The notes under the pieces: model-generated | Told to the model about the DNA's origin: nothing | Databases searched by the model: none | Seen by the model: only the letters and a program-made list of their open reading frames with translations | Shown here: in pieces, positions 31,772-44,816 of the stretch | Layout: the number at the start of each line of letters is the position of its first letter | Numbering within the stretch: the stretch's first letter is position 1 | Translations under genes and position numbers: made by a program | Source: Astragalus membranaceus | Taxonomy: Eukaryota; Streptophyta; Magnoliopsida; Fabales; Fabaceae | Length of the DNA: 64,000 nt | Direction of reading: 5' to 3' | Assembly: GCA_039519185.1 (NCBI GenBank) | Contig: CM076849.1 | Location: 34,219,109-34,283,108, forward strand

Positions 31772-34276
31772 TTAGAAAGAAACAACATTGAGTTGCCTTC
31801 TTAGCTTAGAGAACACTTCTCCCTTTAGGGCTTTTGTGAAAATGTCAGCAACCTGGTCCTTTGTAGAGCAGAAATCTAGTACCAAGCAGCCTTTAGCAAC
31901 CTGTTCCCTTAGGTAGTGGAACTTAGTTTCAATGTGTTTAGTCCTGCCATGAGAAATAGGATTTTTAGCAAGACATATAGCTGATTTATTATCCATAAAC
32001 AGTTTAACAGGATTAGTTAAGTTAGCACAGATTTCTTTGAGTAGAGTCTCAAGCCAAGCTGCTTGGGTAGCAGCATGGCAAGCAGAAATATATTCTGCTT
32101 CACATGAGGACAGTGCCACAGTGGCCTGTTTTTTTGAACTCCAAGAGATAGCAGCCCCTTGGAATAAGAAGACATATCCACTAGTGCTCTTTCTGTCCAG
32201 CTTGTCTCCACACCAGTCAGAATCACAGTAGCCTTCCAAAGTAATCCTTCCTGTAGCCCTGCCATTAGGAAAAAACAATCCATAGTTAGTAGTACCTTTT
32301 ACATACCTTAGGATACGCTTGGCAGCATTCAAATGAATCTGCATTGGGCAGTTCATGAATCTGCTAGCAATCCCAGTGGCATACAAAATATCAGGTCTGC
32401 TATGACACAGGTATCTTAGGGACCCAATAATTTGCCTAAAGTAGGTAGCATCCACTTTAGTGCCCTCTTCTCCCTTTTGAGTCAGGTTTCCTTCAGCTGG
32501 ATTAATTGCAGAATTGCAATTTTCCAGCTCAAACCTCTTTAGAACTTCCTTTGCATATTTTTGTTGATGCAAAATCAGTCCCTCTTTTACCCTTAGAAAT
32601 TCTAACCCAAGGAAGTAGGTTAGTTTTCCAAGATCAGTCATCTCAAATTCATCCTTCATAGACTGTTTGAACTTAACAATTTCTTTAGGACAGCTACCAG
32701 TCACTAGTAGGTCGTCCACATATAAGCATACAATCAGCAAATATGAGTTTATGTCACCTTTGACATAAACTCCATATTCAGTAGTACACCTAGAGAACCC
32801 ATTCTGAACAAAGAAGGCATCAATCCTTTTGTTCCAGGCCCTAGGTGCCTGTTTAAGACCATACAAGGCCTTATGCAGGTATAGAACATGATCTTCCTTT
32901 CCCTTTTCAATAAAGCCAGGAGGTTGGTTTAAGTAAACAACTTCCTCCAAAGTTCCATTTAGGAAAGCAGATTTAACATCCATATGATACATGTTCCAGT
33001 CCTTACTACAGGCTAGTGCAGTCACTAGTCTTATAGTCTCATGCCTTGCAACTGGGGCAAAGACTTCAGTGAAGTCAATTCCCTGTTTCTGTTGGAAACC
33101 TCTTGCCACTAATCTAGCCTTGTACTTAACTACATTACCCTTAGGATCAAGCTTTAGTTTAAATACCCATTTAACACTAATAGCTCTCTTTCCTTTAGGC
33201 AACTTAGTCAAGGTCCAAGTTCCATTTTTCTCAATAGAGGCAAGTTCCTCTTCCATAGCTTTCTTCCAATCTTTAGACTTTAAGGCTTGCTCATAGTCTA
33301 AAGGTTCCATATCTGCCACCATTGCAAAATGGATCAAGTCACCATCATTAGTAACCTGATTGTCCATAGCCATATCAAAAACCAGCATCCTCCTAGGTGT
33401 TCTCCTCTCTCTTTGAGGCCTAAGAGGAGCCTGTACAGCTTGCTCAGGTTCCTGTTCAGCCTCCCCATTTACCTCTTCATGTGAACCTTGGTCCTCATTA
33501 GGTAAAATAGGGTCATTATTAGGTTGAACAGAACCTTCCTCATCAGAACTTATATCATTAGGATCTGGTTCAGTGTTAAAGACCTCATCAATGGATGTAG
33601 AGTCCACTGAACCAACTTGTTCAGCTTTATCCCAATCCCACTGCTTGTCCTCAAGCACCACCACATCCCTAGATACCTCAGTTTTATTAGTACTAGGATC
33701 TAGTAACCTATAACCCCCTATAGGATGGTATCCCACAAGGATTAGAGGCTTACTCTTATCCTCAAGCTTAGTTCTCTTACTATCAGGTATGTGGCTGTAT
33801 GCTATAGAGCCAAATACCTTTAAGTGAGATACAGATGGTATTTCACCACTCCAAACAGTTTCAGGCACCTTTGCCTCCAAACCTCTTGTAGGACACCTAT
33901 TCAAGATATAGACAGCAGTTACTACTGCTTCTGCCCATAGTTGTTTAGGTAGTCCCTTTGTTCTTGTCATACTTCTGGCCATCTCTAGGATGGTCCTATT
34001 CCTTCTTTCAGCTACCCCATTGTGTTGGGGGGTATATGGTGGAGTCACCTCATGAACAATACCACTGGTGGTGCAGTATTCTTCAAATTCTTTTGAAGTA
34101 TACTCACCACCACCATCTGTCCTTAGTACTTTCAGCCTTTTACCACTTTGAGTCTCTTTTGGCCTTAAGTAGATATACCCAAATTTTCTTTGAGTATTCA
34201 TCAACAAAAATAGCAAAATATTTGTTTCCTCCCATAGACATAGTGTCCATAGGGCCACACAGATCAGAGTATACAA
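31772..34276 (-). pseudogene. Copia 1 integrase C terminus, reverse transcriptase and RNase H
   Basis: Frame of similarity starts near 34160 with KRLKVLRTDGGGEY of the integrase and continues through the reverse transcriptase (YVDDLLV) and RNase H (CDSDWCG, KSTSGYVF, SCEAEYIS) to the end, VADIFTKAL. Sequence upstream of about 34160 in this frame is not coding. Compared with related copia integrases, roughly 15-17 codons are missing at the joint together with a frame change. The reverse transcriptase and RNase H themselves are open throughout. Confidence 0.88.
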
Positions 34277-35939
34277 CCTCCAGTAGATCCTTAGACCCGT
34301 GTTCAGTGTGTTTATTAAATTTCTTCCTTGGTTGTTTGCTTACTAGGCATGTTGTACACTTGTCTCTAGTGTCAACAACCTTAGGTAACCCTTTCACCAG
34401 TTTGTTCTTACTTAGGTTATCTAAGGCTTTAAAATGTAGGTGGCCATATCTGTTATGCCATAGCTTAGTGTCACTGTCTGCAGTAGCACTTAAACAAAGT
34501 GCATCAGTTTTACCTATGCTGGCCTTAAAAGTCCTATTACTTGCTAGTTGGGTAGTTAAAATTAGGTGATCATTCTTATCAAACAATTTCAACTTAGCAT
34601 TTTTCATAAGGACTGAAAAACCTTTTTCAACAAGCTGTCCTAGGCTTATTAGATTACAACTAATTTCAGGTACATACAACACATCATAGACTATAACCTT
34701 TTTCCCATCAACCCTTGTTAATTCTAAGTTTCCCTTACCTTTAGAAACTATAGTTTTTCCATCAGCACATCTAATAGAAGTTCTAACCGTGGGGTCAAAG
34801 TTAATAAGCCAACTTTTATTACTAGTCATATGATTAGAACATGCTGAGTCTAAGTACCAGATTTCAGTGACAGTTTTACCATCACTTCCAGTTACCACTA
34901 AAACAACATATTCTTTGGCCTTTTTCAAATTAGTTTTGGTCTTCCTATGTTCAGCTAATTTAGTTTCCTTACACATCATACTATAGGCAACTTTATCTGA
35001 TTCATCTGAGTCAGATTCAGACTCTTCCTTAGCCACATTGGCTTCAGAAATTGAACCTTTAGGATTTGAACCTTTTCTGGTGGGACATTCAGTGGCATAA
35101 TGCCCCATCTTGTCACACCTGTAACACTGAACCTTAGACTTATCCTTTTTCTTAGGTGCAGTGTTACTTTCAGATGATTCAGATTTAGATTTAGGTTTAG
35201 GCTTACCTGCCTTTCCCTTAGGCCCCTTGGTCTGTTTACTGTTACCTCCTTTTTTGCCTTTCTTGTGCTTGGACTTAGCTGCATACATGGCTTGATCCTC
35301 CTCTTCAGAGTCTTCATTAAGGATCTCCATTCTGATTTCCTTGGCCTCTAGTTTGCCCTGAAGTTCTTCTAACTTCAGGCCTTCACTCTTTGTAGTTTCC
35401 TCAATAGTGTTAGTTACCACATACCACTTCTTAGGCATTGACCTTAGTATCTTCTTGCATAGGGCAGTTTCTTCAAGCTTTTCTCCTTGAAGGGCCATTT
35501 CATTTTTAATCTTCTTCACTCTGTTGAAGAAGTCAGTAACTTTTTCTTCCTTTTTCATCTTAAGACTTTCATACTGAGCTCTCAAAGCTTGAAGTTTTTC
35601 TTCCTTAATTGGAGCATTCCCAGTATAGTAAGCTGCTAGGGCATCCCAGGCAGCCTTAGATGATTCACAGCCCCTTACCCTTTCAAAGTCAGCCTCTCCA
35701 CAGGCTCTATGAATGAGAGACAGACCTTTGAAGTCTTTTATCTCATTTTCCAGATATTCTTTCCTTTGAGCAGCATTTTCAGTACCTGTTAGAGGTGTAA
35801 GGCCATGTCTTACCACATGCAGACACCCTTGAGCACCAAGAACAGGTCTCATCTGTATAGACCAAGTCTCATAGTCTTTCCCATTGAGTTTGGGAACATA
35901 GCTGTCTTGTCCTCCTGTATTAGCCATCTTGAAATACAC
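34140..35939 (-). pseudogene. Copia 1 gag, protease and integrase N terminus
   Basis: 599 codons from MANTGGQDSYVPKLNG (preceded by a short in-frame extension). It holds a copia gag domain, a CCHC knuckle (CYRCDKMGHYATEC), and a protease with LDSACSNHM where the usual motif is DSGCS, so the catalytic Gly is Ala. The GAG-pre-integrase zinc region (RYGHLHF ... CTTCLVSKQ) and the start of the integrase core (YSDLCGPM) follow. The frame ends shortly after YLLKAK, where a deletion shifts it. Confidence 0.88.
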
Positions 35940-36075
35940 TTAGAACACAAACTGAAAGATTAGTAAACACACACTTACACAATTTCTCACTGTGCAAGTT
36001 TTTAGAGATAAAGAATTAAAGAACTATCTAAAGAAATCAGTAGAGTAGAGTAGTTTTTGCCCTGGATCGTTTATT

Positions 36076-36090
36076 GCTCTGAATATACCA
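36076..36090 (-). other. Primer-binding site of copia 1
   Basis: Directly next to the 5' LTR the minus strand reads TGGTATATTCAGAGC, close to the initiator-Met tRNA site TGGTATCAGAGC used by plant copia elements, with a small insertion. Confidence 0.75.
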
Positions 36091-37535
36091 TGTTGATTTT
36101 TTCAAATTTTATTATGTGCAGATAGTATTATCAAGAAGGGGGTGCAAAGAGAGTAAAGCCCACTACTGAATTGTTGCTGGATTGATAAAGATCCACGCGG
36201 AACCCAGTGGAGCTGAACTGTAGCAACACGCGGATCCTCTCCTTGGATCCGGTTCTAACCCGGTTCTTTTGACAAAACGTGACACACACACGCTTTGCTT
36301 CAGCTGAAGCTCTCTCTGTCACTATAGCTCTTTCTTTCTTCTTCTACTCTCCTCTTATCTCGAAACCCTAGCCACCGTAGCTCTCACCGATCTCCGGTGA
36401 TTGAAGCTGCGTTGGCTATCGTTTCTCAGTCGATGATGAAAGCTGATGATGATGATGAACCAAAGCTCTCTTGCTTTGAACCTGAATCGTAGCTTCTGAG
36501 ACTACAGAAAACCACCTTCTCACTTCGCGACTCTTCGCTCAGTGAGATCTTCTAGCTTGTGCTCTGATCTTCACAATCAAAGCTCAACCGAAGGTAGATC
36601 TTAACTTGCCTTTCTTTCTTGTGTGATCTTTCACTGTAAACGCACCTTCGTTAGGTTAGAGTTTTAACCTAACTTTTCTTTTCTGTTACAGGTACAGATC
36701 TTCGTGAATCTCTTCTCAGTGGGCTACGATCTGCTCATCAAACCAGGTAGAGAATCTGTTCTTACTTTTCTTAGCTATAGATTTACTGTTTCTTGTGATA
36801 AACAGTAAACCCTAACATTTAATCTGCTGATTCAGGCTCTCTGCTTGTAAGGTTTTGTTGCGGACCTTTCACTAGGTAAAACCTTTGCCTTAGATTTTGA
36901 TTTGCCTTAATCTTTAACAATCTTGTTGCTGGAAACTGATTCTGAGACGTTTCTTTGTTTCTGAGTACTGATCTTCACACTTGAAGATGGATACACAGGC
37001 TTAGTTCTCCCTTGAGAACAGGTAAATCTATCCCTTACTTTTCTCTGTTTTTCTCTCTTTATTTCAGTCACTGAAAAATGTTACTGACACGAATTCTGTT
37101 TCTCTTTTCTTATGAGGTACACCTTCAACACCTTGTTGAAGATTCTGTCACACAGAGAACCTCACAGCCTGAACAGAAATGTGGTAGCAGAAGAGAAAGA
37201 AGAACAGAAGACTTGGGGTATATGATTTAAAACAAAAATGCAGTAACTCTTTATTTCTGAAAAATGTAATACTGAGAATTTTTCTATGTACATTGATAGT
37301 CTGTGGGTCTGTATTTATATACACAGGAACTGAACTAGCTGTTAGGCCCTTGGTTGTTATTAAACAACCAACTTTAGTTTGTTATATTTAACAAACTGTT
37401 TTAGTTAGTTTTTTAAATAACCAACTTGACAGTTTGTAACAAACTGTAACAGTTTTGTTAACAGTTTATTTTTTTGGAATAAAATTGTATAGGTTTTTTA
37501 ATTAATATAGGTGAAATTGATTACCAATTCCAATA
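36091..37535 (-). repeat. 5' LTR of copia 1
   Basis: 1445 bp, near-identical to the left LTR apart from scattered substitutions and a few short indels. Confidence 0.95.
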
Positions 37536-37540
37536 CTTTT

Positions 37541-38700
37541 ACCCCGGTTTTGTCCGTAGGTAAAAGTCCATGTTTTTTAAAAAAACTTTTACCTACGGAC
37601 AAACATGGATTTTTACCTACGGACAAAATCGGAAATATCGCATTTTATATTCCGGAAATACCGTAAAATACGATATTTCAGTAAATAAAAAAACATACTT
37701 CCAAATTTATCTAGATTTGAGGTATTTCTAGAAATTTTGTGAGTTTAAGAGGTAGTTTCGTCCATTTGATCATTTAAGGGGTATATAGTCGAAGGCGGTA
37801 CCCAAAAAAACTACCGTGCCTTAAACCCAATGCTAAATAAAAATTATAAAGGAGTCACACTACTCTCTCCGTCACCTTGAGACATACTATGTCCCTAGTT
37901 ACCTTTTATCACTAGCTTTTTCCTTTCTAAAGTGAAAAACAGACAAAAAAACTGAATTTGAAGACATCCTTATATGCTATTTCTCTGTCTCCTATTTGAA
38001 TACCTTGCATCATATATATTGCATCTTCGGTTTCAAGCAGCACGCGTGCGCTAATCATCCTATACAAAATCATTTTTTTCCCTAAATTACACTGTTTGGC
38101 CCTTAAATTTATTTTATTTTCTGTTTTAGTCTTTTTATCAATTATTTGTTCCATTTTTTATAAACAAATACTAGTGTGGTTAATAATTAGTTACGGATGG
38201 AAAAATATGAGTTTCCAGAATTTGAATCCTGAATTTCCTTCTTAAATTTTTTTGATTTCACTTAACTTGTTAATTGAGCTACCTTATTTAACATTGTTCT
38301 ACTACGTTTTTTTTGTCAATAATGCAATATTTCATTAATAACAGGCAGAGACAACCGAAACATTCCACAAAATATAAGCCGAAGCTCACAAATAAGCATC
38401 TTAACAACCCACGTGCACAACAATTAGGCTTAAAACTCCTAAAAAATTAGATTAAACACAAAGGGCACTGAACAACACGGTCATGATAACTAACTAAAGA
38501 CAGAAAATAAAAATTGAAAAAGAAGACACAAAGGGCCAACCACTTAGGATATATTTGGAAAGACCAAACAGCCCCTATTTTAATGTAAGATGAAATAATA
38601 CTAAATTTCAATAATAAAGTACTCAAAAAAAATGTATAGAAAGAAAAATAGAAAAGTGAAAAGAGTTGGTGTATAAATATAGCAAATAATCCAAGGCTCC
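37541..38700. other. Region between copia 1 and the kinase gene
   Basis: Begins with an inverted repeat (GTCCGTAGGTAAAAGT and ACTTTTACCTACGGAC, about 37550-37603) and CCGGAAATA-type repeats to about 37760, which look like the end of another DNA transposon. The rest is AT-rich without recognised genes. The kinase promoter probably lies at the right end, where CTCCCTCCCTCCC occurs near 38698-38710. Confidence 0.45.
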
Positions 38701-39285
38701 CTCCCTCCCAAAGCTGGATATTGCATGCCTCCTCTCCTCTTTTCCCAAGAATAAACACCGCTCATACACATACCATACCAATTTAGAACTCTTCTTCTCT
38801 GTTTCCATTCACCACCTTCCCTCTTCCTCCTCTGTTTCTCTCTGGCCCTCACCTAATGTAAAGAAGGATTCCAGCTCTATCTCCTAAAAACTCCTTCTTA
38901 CAGATTTCAGGTACGGCCACCAGCTTTTTACGGTTTCAATCTATGAAAAAATAAACACTCCATAAGAGAAAAACAAAAACCATGGCTGTTTAAGGTAAAC
39001 CTTTCATTTCCCTCCTTAATGATACCCTTATGTTTTTTTTTTAATAACTCCATTTCTGTTTCTGTTACACAACAACCTAGAAGCACAACAGTCAACAAAA
39101 ATAACAAATAAATAAAATGGTCAAAAAATAAGAAAAACACGTTGATTGCAAATAAAAAAAAAATAGAAATTTTAAAGGTTTTATTTTTTGTTCATTCCCC
39201 TGTTTTCTCTGTAACCTGTGGTTTTTGTTAATTATAGGAGAGAGTGAAGAAGAGGGAGAAAAAGGAAAAGAAAGAAAACCCAGAA
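38701..39285 (+). promoter_or_regulatory. Probable promoter and 5' leader of the kinase gene
   Basis: CT-rich DNA typical of plant 5' untranslated regions. A leader intron is plausible between a CAGGTACGG donor near 38909 and an ATTATAGGAGAG acceptor near 39237, just upstream of the ATG. Confidence 0.4.
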
Positions 39286-42200
39286 ATGACATCAAAGGGC
39301 AATAACGGAAAAGAGTTTTCGAGCGACGATGAAGCATCACCAAGGGCAATACTAGAAGCCCCTGTTTTTGGAACAGAGTCAGATAACAGTGATAGCAGCA
39401 GTTTTAGTTCCAGTTCGCCGGTTGCGGCGGGAAAAGCGGGTGGTAAAGAAAGTCACGCGCAACAATGGAAGTCAATGATTGATGTATTTAGGTTTAAGTC
39501 AGTGAGAAAATTAACGGGGATTCCTTTGCTTGTTGCTGCGAGTCAAGAGGTTTCTAAGAAGAAATTGGCTCGTATTCGAAGTGCAGAAGAGAGTATTGAT
39601 ATTGAAGTTATTCCTGCGAAACCCTCTTGGAGAAACTTTGATTGTGCAGAACTTGTAGCTGCTACTCAAGATTTTAGTTCTGGTATCATCGAATTCCCTT
39701 CTCTGTTTTTTTACAAGTGAATATTTTATTACTATTTGTTTTTCTATTTCTATTTCTATTTCTATATGCTATGTAAAAATTGGGGAAATGTTTCACCAAC
39801 TCACGTGTTATTAGAGGATCGTAAAACATGGTTTTAGGTGTAAATTATATTTTAGTAGATGACTCGGTGGTCAACTACTGGGGGTGTTGGGAGTTGTTTT
39901 TTTTGTGTTGGGAAAGGAGGGAGGACCTTTTTGACCAAACCATAAGGTTACTGTTTCTGCCTTCCCATGGACAAGGACACATAACTTACAATGGTCCCTA
40001 CCTTAAAGTAAAATAATGTCCCACAACACAACACAATGGTCTTTATGGGGGTTGGGTAGTGTGTTCATTGAAAAGAGGCACATCGAGTGAAACAAGAATA
40101 TTGTTGGATATGTGTTTAGCTCTCATCATTGTCAATGTCATTTGTGTTTCAATGTGTCCAATTGTCCAAATGGACAATCATTGTTTGAGCTCTTAACTTG
40201 CCTTCTCTCATATTCCATAAGTTTATGACAAATGCTAACTAAGGACTCTGTTTATTAAATCAAATATAGAAATATTGTGTTACAAGTGTTGTACTCAAAT
40301 ATTTGAAAGATTAAAAGTTGTTTTTTTCCTTACAAAATTTCTATTTTTGATTCATTAACTGGAACTCTAAAGACTTTAGTCAAGTAGTCATCAAGACATA
40401 AATTTAATTAATGGTGTAAAAATTGGTTGGTAGGAGTATTATTATGTCATTGAAGTTTATTGACCGTATAAATTTAAAATTGGTTGGTATATGCCATTGG
40501 TTTCAGTCTCTGCAGTAGACACTATCTGTACAAGCACTGGTATCTAATTATTTGTGCTTTGTAGCTGTTCTAATCAATATACTCCGTATTTCACGGTACT
40601 CTGTTTCTTTTTTTCCCATCATGGGGGTAGATATGTTCATTCAAATTGAATAAGACTAGACTCTGTAATCTGTATATTCCAAATAATATCTTCTTTTTTT
40701 TTGATAAAATAAGACACTTGACACAAGTAATAATTTAGTGTCCGAAGGTTGTTGAGTTTTATATGTGCTCGAAAATCTGAGAAAACCGAACCGTAAAGGT
40801 TGTTACGGGCGGGTTGGTTTGGAAGTCGGTTTCACTTGTATTAAAAATCGGTTTCAAAAGAGTTATAATGGGTGAAACTGGTTCAATGATTCTGAACCCA
40901 TGCATATCCGAATTCGACTGCGAATATACCCTCTTCAACTTTCAAAAATAATATATTAATCAACCATCAGCATTGTTAATTCTACTTTAATTTCACACAA
41001 CCCAACATGCATCTGCCATCAAATTTAATATATTTTTTTTCAAAGTTTTCAATTTTGTCTTTTCACCTTTTCGTCTTCTTCTTACTCTCATCTGCCTCAC
41101 CATTTTTGGTCTTCTTTCGTCATTACAGGGAGGGGTATTTTTCTATCTTGCAAATTCTTCTACCCATTTTTTTGTTTTCTTTTGCTCTTCAACCCATAGT
41201 AACCCACCCGTAAAACCCGCCACCTGTGAAACTCGAAATCTGAGTAAACCGCCATGAAAATGGTCAGAAATGGGCCTATATTTACTCAGTTCGATTTTCA
41301 TTGGATTTACAGTTTGTAACCCGAAACCGGTCTACCCGCCCGTTTGTCCACCCCTAGTTTATACTACTTTTACAAATGTGAACGTAGCAAATTAGTTGTG
41401 AGAGCAGCCTTCTTCTAGGACTACATATTCAATTTTTTCCTCTCCTCTCGCCTCTCCTTATCGCGGATGATATTGGGATCGAGCATGTTAGGCTCTAGTT
41501 TGGTTTTTGTTTTGTTGTTGCTTTCCTTTTGATCAAAAAGAAAATATTCAATTTTTTCCTGTAATTTTTACTCAATTTTCCAATATGCTTTATATTAATT
41601 TTCTAAAATATCGTCTATTTGTCAATTGTTGAAATAATTTTGACTAGTCCAAACCCATTCAACTTACACCCTCTTTGGATAAACAAATTACTTAAGCAAT
41701 TACATCATAAATATTTATCTTATAAGATGTTTGTATAATAAATTGTAAAAGACAAAATAATGTTAAAAAGCTGTAAGTTGTTTTCATAAACTATCATGGA
41801 GAACTTCTGAAAATTAGCTGAAAACAACTTATGAATATGTCATAAGTTGTTTCCTTAAGCTGTCCCAAACAGTTTCACAAGTGCTTATGTCAGTAGGTAA
41901 GCCCAAATAAGTCGATCCAAACAGGGCCTTAATTCCATGGGAAGTTGGTGAGCCTTTGAGTTTGTCCTTTTGATCCTATTATTAAAGGGAACTGAATAAT
42001 TCATTTTTTGGTGTTTTATTTGCCTAAATTTAGAAGATACACCTACTGATAATAAGATCAATAACAAATATCTCAAAACTAGACTATGTTTGGAATCACG
42101 TTGCCAGCCTCCTAAACTCACGGTGGGGTAGAAGATACTAGTTGAAGCTCATGATGGACCCAATTTCAATGTGTGTCCTAGTGTTTATCATTAGGAAAAC

Positions 42201-43908
42201 AACGATCAACTTAGTTGCCATGTTTATTAATGATGTTAAAATGGTTTATCTCAATACTTGACTTTTCATTTAATTTTAATCTTGGTAATTTTGGTTCCAT
42301 AGAGAACTTGGTTGGAAAAGGTGGTCATGCAGAAGTGTACAAAGGACAGTTATCAGATGGACAAGTTGTAGCAGTAAAAAGGTTAATGAAGAACGACAAG
42401 GATTTCGCGGATAGAGCCGGTGATTTCTTGACAGAACTCGGGATTATTGCACACATAAATCATCCAAATGCCACACGCCTTGTCGGGTTCGGGATCGACG
42501 ACGGCCTCTACTTTGTCCTACAACTTGCCCCACATGGAAGCCTTTCCTCTTTGCTTTTTGGTGCAATGCTGCTTACATCTCTTCCTTCATCATAATTCGT
42601 GTCTTTCCTTCTCTTCTAGTACTACCTCTGTTCTCATTTATAAGCAAACAATGCACTTTCTAAGTTCATTGAGTACTGATGTATAGACCAGATACATCAG
42701 TTGTTCAATGAACCTATAATGTACATTTTTTGCTTATAAATAAGATAAGACCAGGGAAGCACTTGTTTTTTGATTTTGCGCGACTAACACATATATGTTC
42801 AACATGTCAGGTTCTGAATGCTTAGAGTGGAAGATAAGGTTCAAGGTAGCTATTGGAGTATCAGAGGGGTTGAATTATCTCCATCAAGATTGTCCGAGAC
42901 GAATCATTCACAGAGACATCAAAGCCTCCAACATATTACTCAATGAAAATTATGAAGCTGAGGTACTATACTATACCATACTATACTATAGTAGCATAGC
43001 ACCTTATAATGTAAAATTTCTGAACTTCATTTTAGAAGGAAAATAACTTGTTCTACAATGAACTTCAGATATCAGATTTTGGACTTGCAAAATGGCTCCC
43101 AAATAATTGGGCCCACCATGTTGTTTTCCCTATAGAAGGCACATTTGGGTTAGTAATTATATTGCACCCTCTTTGCACTCTTGTATTTTTTTTCTTCTTA
43201 TTACAGTTTTCTAAAACATTAGATGCATCAATGTGTGAGGTTGCAGGTATTTAGCTCCAGAGTACTTTATGCATGGTATTGTTGATGAGAAAACCGATGT
43301 ATTTGCATTTGGGGTTTTGCTATTAGAGCTCATAACCGGTCGTCGTGCAGTTGATTCGAATAGTAGACAAAGTCTCGTGATTTGGGTAAGTTTTAAATTG
43401 CAGTCGCAGAGACATAAAAAATCACGATGTTGCAGCTAAGAACATGGTCGCAAATCATTTTGAAAAACCTTTTTATGTACTATTAATTTTTCAGGCCAAG
43501 CCATTCTTGGACACAAACAATGTGAAGGAATTAGCAGATCCGAAATTAGAAGAGAAATATGATCCTATTGAAATGAAACGTGTCATGATGACAGCTTCCA
43601 TGTGTGTCCACCATTCACCCTCCAAGAGGCCATTCATGAAACAAGTAAAAAAAATGAACATCCTCTCTCTTTCATTTCACCTTTGTTTAATTAGCTACAT
43701 TGTTTTGTTTCACCTATGTATGTGACATGCATTTTTGTTGACGATATAGGTTGTTCAGATACTAAAGGGTGAAGAGACAATTATAGAACAGAAGCAAAAT
43801 TCAGGTGCCCCAAAATCACTTATGTTGGAGGCTTGTGACTTAGAGGATTATACTTGCTCTAATTACTTGAAGGATTTAAACCGTCATAGGGAACTAATCA
43901 TGGAGTGA
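39286..43908 (+). CDS. Receptor-like cytoplasmic kinase, class VI (RBK-like), seven exons
   Basis: Ser/Thr kinase lacking signal peptide and membrane segment; family members (RBK1/RBK2 group) bind ROP GTPases and act in the cytoplasm. Exons: 39286-39682, 42303-42560, 42811-42962, 43069-43148, 43247-43385, 43495-43644, 43750-43908, all with GT-AG introns and consistent phases, giving 444 residues. The N terminus is Ser-rich. The kinase domain has GKGGHAEVYKG (137-147), the ATP Lys K158, HRD at 252-254, DFG at 272-274 and APE at 299-301, so it should be active. The ATG at 39286 was chosen because the upstream in-frame extension begins at a GTG. Intron 1 is 2620 bp and holds a MITE; intron 2 holds another. 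Parent family is clear; the ROP-binding role is inferred. Confidence 0.9.
41666..41930. mobile_element. MITE in kinase intron 1
   Basis: Ends CCCTCTTTGGATAAAC and GTCGATCCAAACAGGG form imperfect inverted repeats, and the interior has CATAAGTTGTTTCCTTAAGC-like phrases common in dicot MITEs. No coding capacity. Confidence 0.65.
42622..42759. mobile_element. MITE in kinase intron 2
   Basis: Left end CTACCTCTGTTCTCATTTAT and right end TTTGCTTATAAATAAG..CCAGGG are inverted copies. The interior GTTCATTGAGTACTGATGTA is also self-complementary, so the unit can fold into a hairpin. Confidence 0.75.
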
Positions 43909-44474
43909 ACCTTTATTAGTGTTGTGTGTGTGTGGCTGAATCTTTAAGTCACAGGCTTGTGTTTTTCTTGTAATTTAGCATGAACCTGTAAATTATATAG
44001 TTTGTGGCTTTTGGGCATTTGAGTTGATGCCTAAGACAACCATTTGTTTCTCAAGCAAGCAAATATGTAATTTAGAAATGATGCAGCATAGTGTTTCTAC
44101 CTTTTTGACTCAGCTGTCCATTCACTCATCTTATGTTCATTCCAACTTAATCGGTCTCAATCAAATGCTTTTGCCTTGTTTCTGCTAAGCATTATTTTGC
44201 CATGACCCGCAACGTGAATAGAAAAACAAATAAGCTGCTCCCATAAATCGAAATCCAAATAAGGTAAAAAAAAAGAATTCAAGTAAAGTTAAGACAAATT
44301 GGAAGAAAGGAACAAACATGGATAGATCAAAGAATGAAAAAGCGCCACAACAATGGATTGTTGATCATCTCAAGGAGAATTCGCTTTAAAGATAAAGATA
44401 TCTTGGAGAAGAAATTAAGAATCAAGCAAAAGTTCTAATCTAAGAACATTAATGCTCACTCGTAATGTCACCAA
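43909..44474. other. 3' flank of the kinase gene
   Basis: AT-rich, no gene recognised. It presumably includes the kinase 3' untranslated region. It ends at the target duplication of copia 2. Confidence 0.45.
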
Positions 44475-44479
44475 GAGAA

Positions 44480-44644
44480 TGTTGGATAATTGGGCCTGTC
44501 CTCTATGTGTATTGGGCTTTTAGTTTGTTTGCCTATTCTGTTTAGTTTGTTTTCTGTTGCACCTTCAGTAATTGATGTATATAACACTGTTTTGTAACTC
44601 AATTGCAAATGAATGGATTTCCAGTTTTTACTCTGAGATTAACA
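44480..44644 (+). repeat. 5' LTR of copia 2
   Basis: Begins TGTTGGATAA and ends GATTAACA. About 97% identical to the right LTR. Confidence 0.95.
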
Positions 44645-44646
44645 AA

Positions 44647-44659
44647 TGGTATCAAGAGC
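44647..44659 (+). other. Primer-binding site of copia 2
   Basis: TGGTATCAAGAGC two bases after the 5' LTR matches the initiator-Met tRNA primer-binding site with one extra base. Confidence 0.85.
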
Positions 44660-44732
44660 TAACTAAATCCAAAACCGTGTTTCAACAAACTAACCGCAGT
44701 TAGTTACGACGAACGGTGATCAATTGTGAACC

Positions 44733-44816
44733 ATGGCGGCGACGACGTCGACGGAAGAAAGACCATATGTGCAACCGGCGATTCCACGGTTCGACGGGCA
44801 CTATGAGCACTGGGCA
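44733..44816 (+). pseudogene. Copia 2 gag, first 28 codons
   Basis: Starts MAATTSTEERPYVQPAIPRF and ends at the CACTA insertion point. The reading frame continues directly at 50560 after the insert and one copy of the GCA target duplication. Confidence 0.85.

Larger units (their letters stand above)
30143..37535 (-). mobile_element. Complete Ty1/copia retrotransposon (copia 1), young
   Basis: Two nearly identical LTRs (30143-31589 and 36091-37535) flank a gag-pol region on the minus strand. A 5-bp target duplication CTTTT is present at 30138-30142 and 37536-37540. A primer-binding site and a polypurine tract abut the LTRs. LTRs differ at roughly 15-20 positions by eye (about 1%), so the insertion is recent. 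In element orientation the LTR runs TATTGG...CAACA, a non-canonical TA start present in both LTRs. A deletion in integrase makes the copy non-autonomous. Confidence 0.95.
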
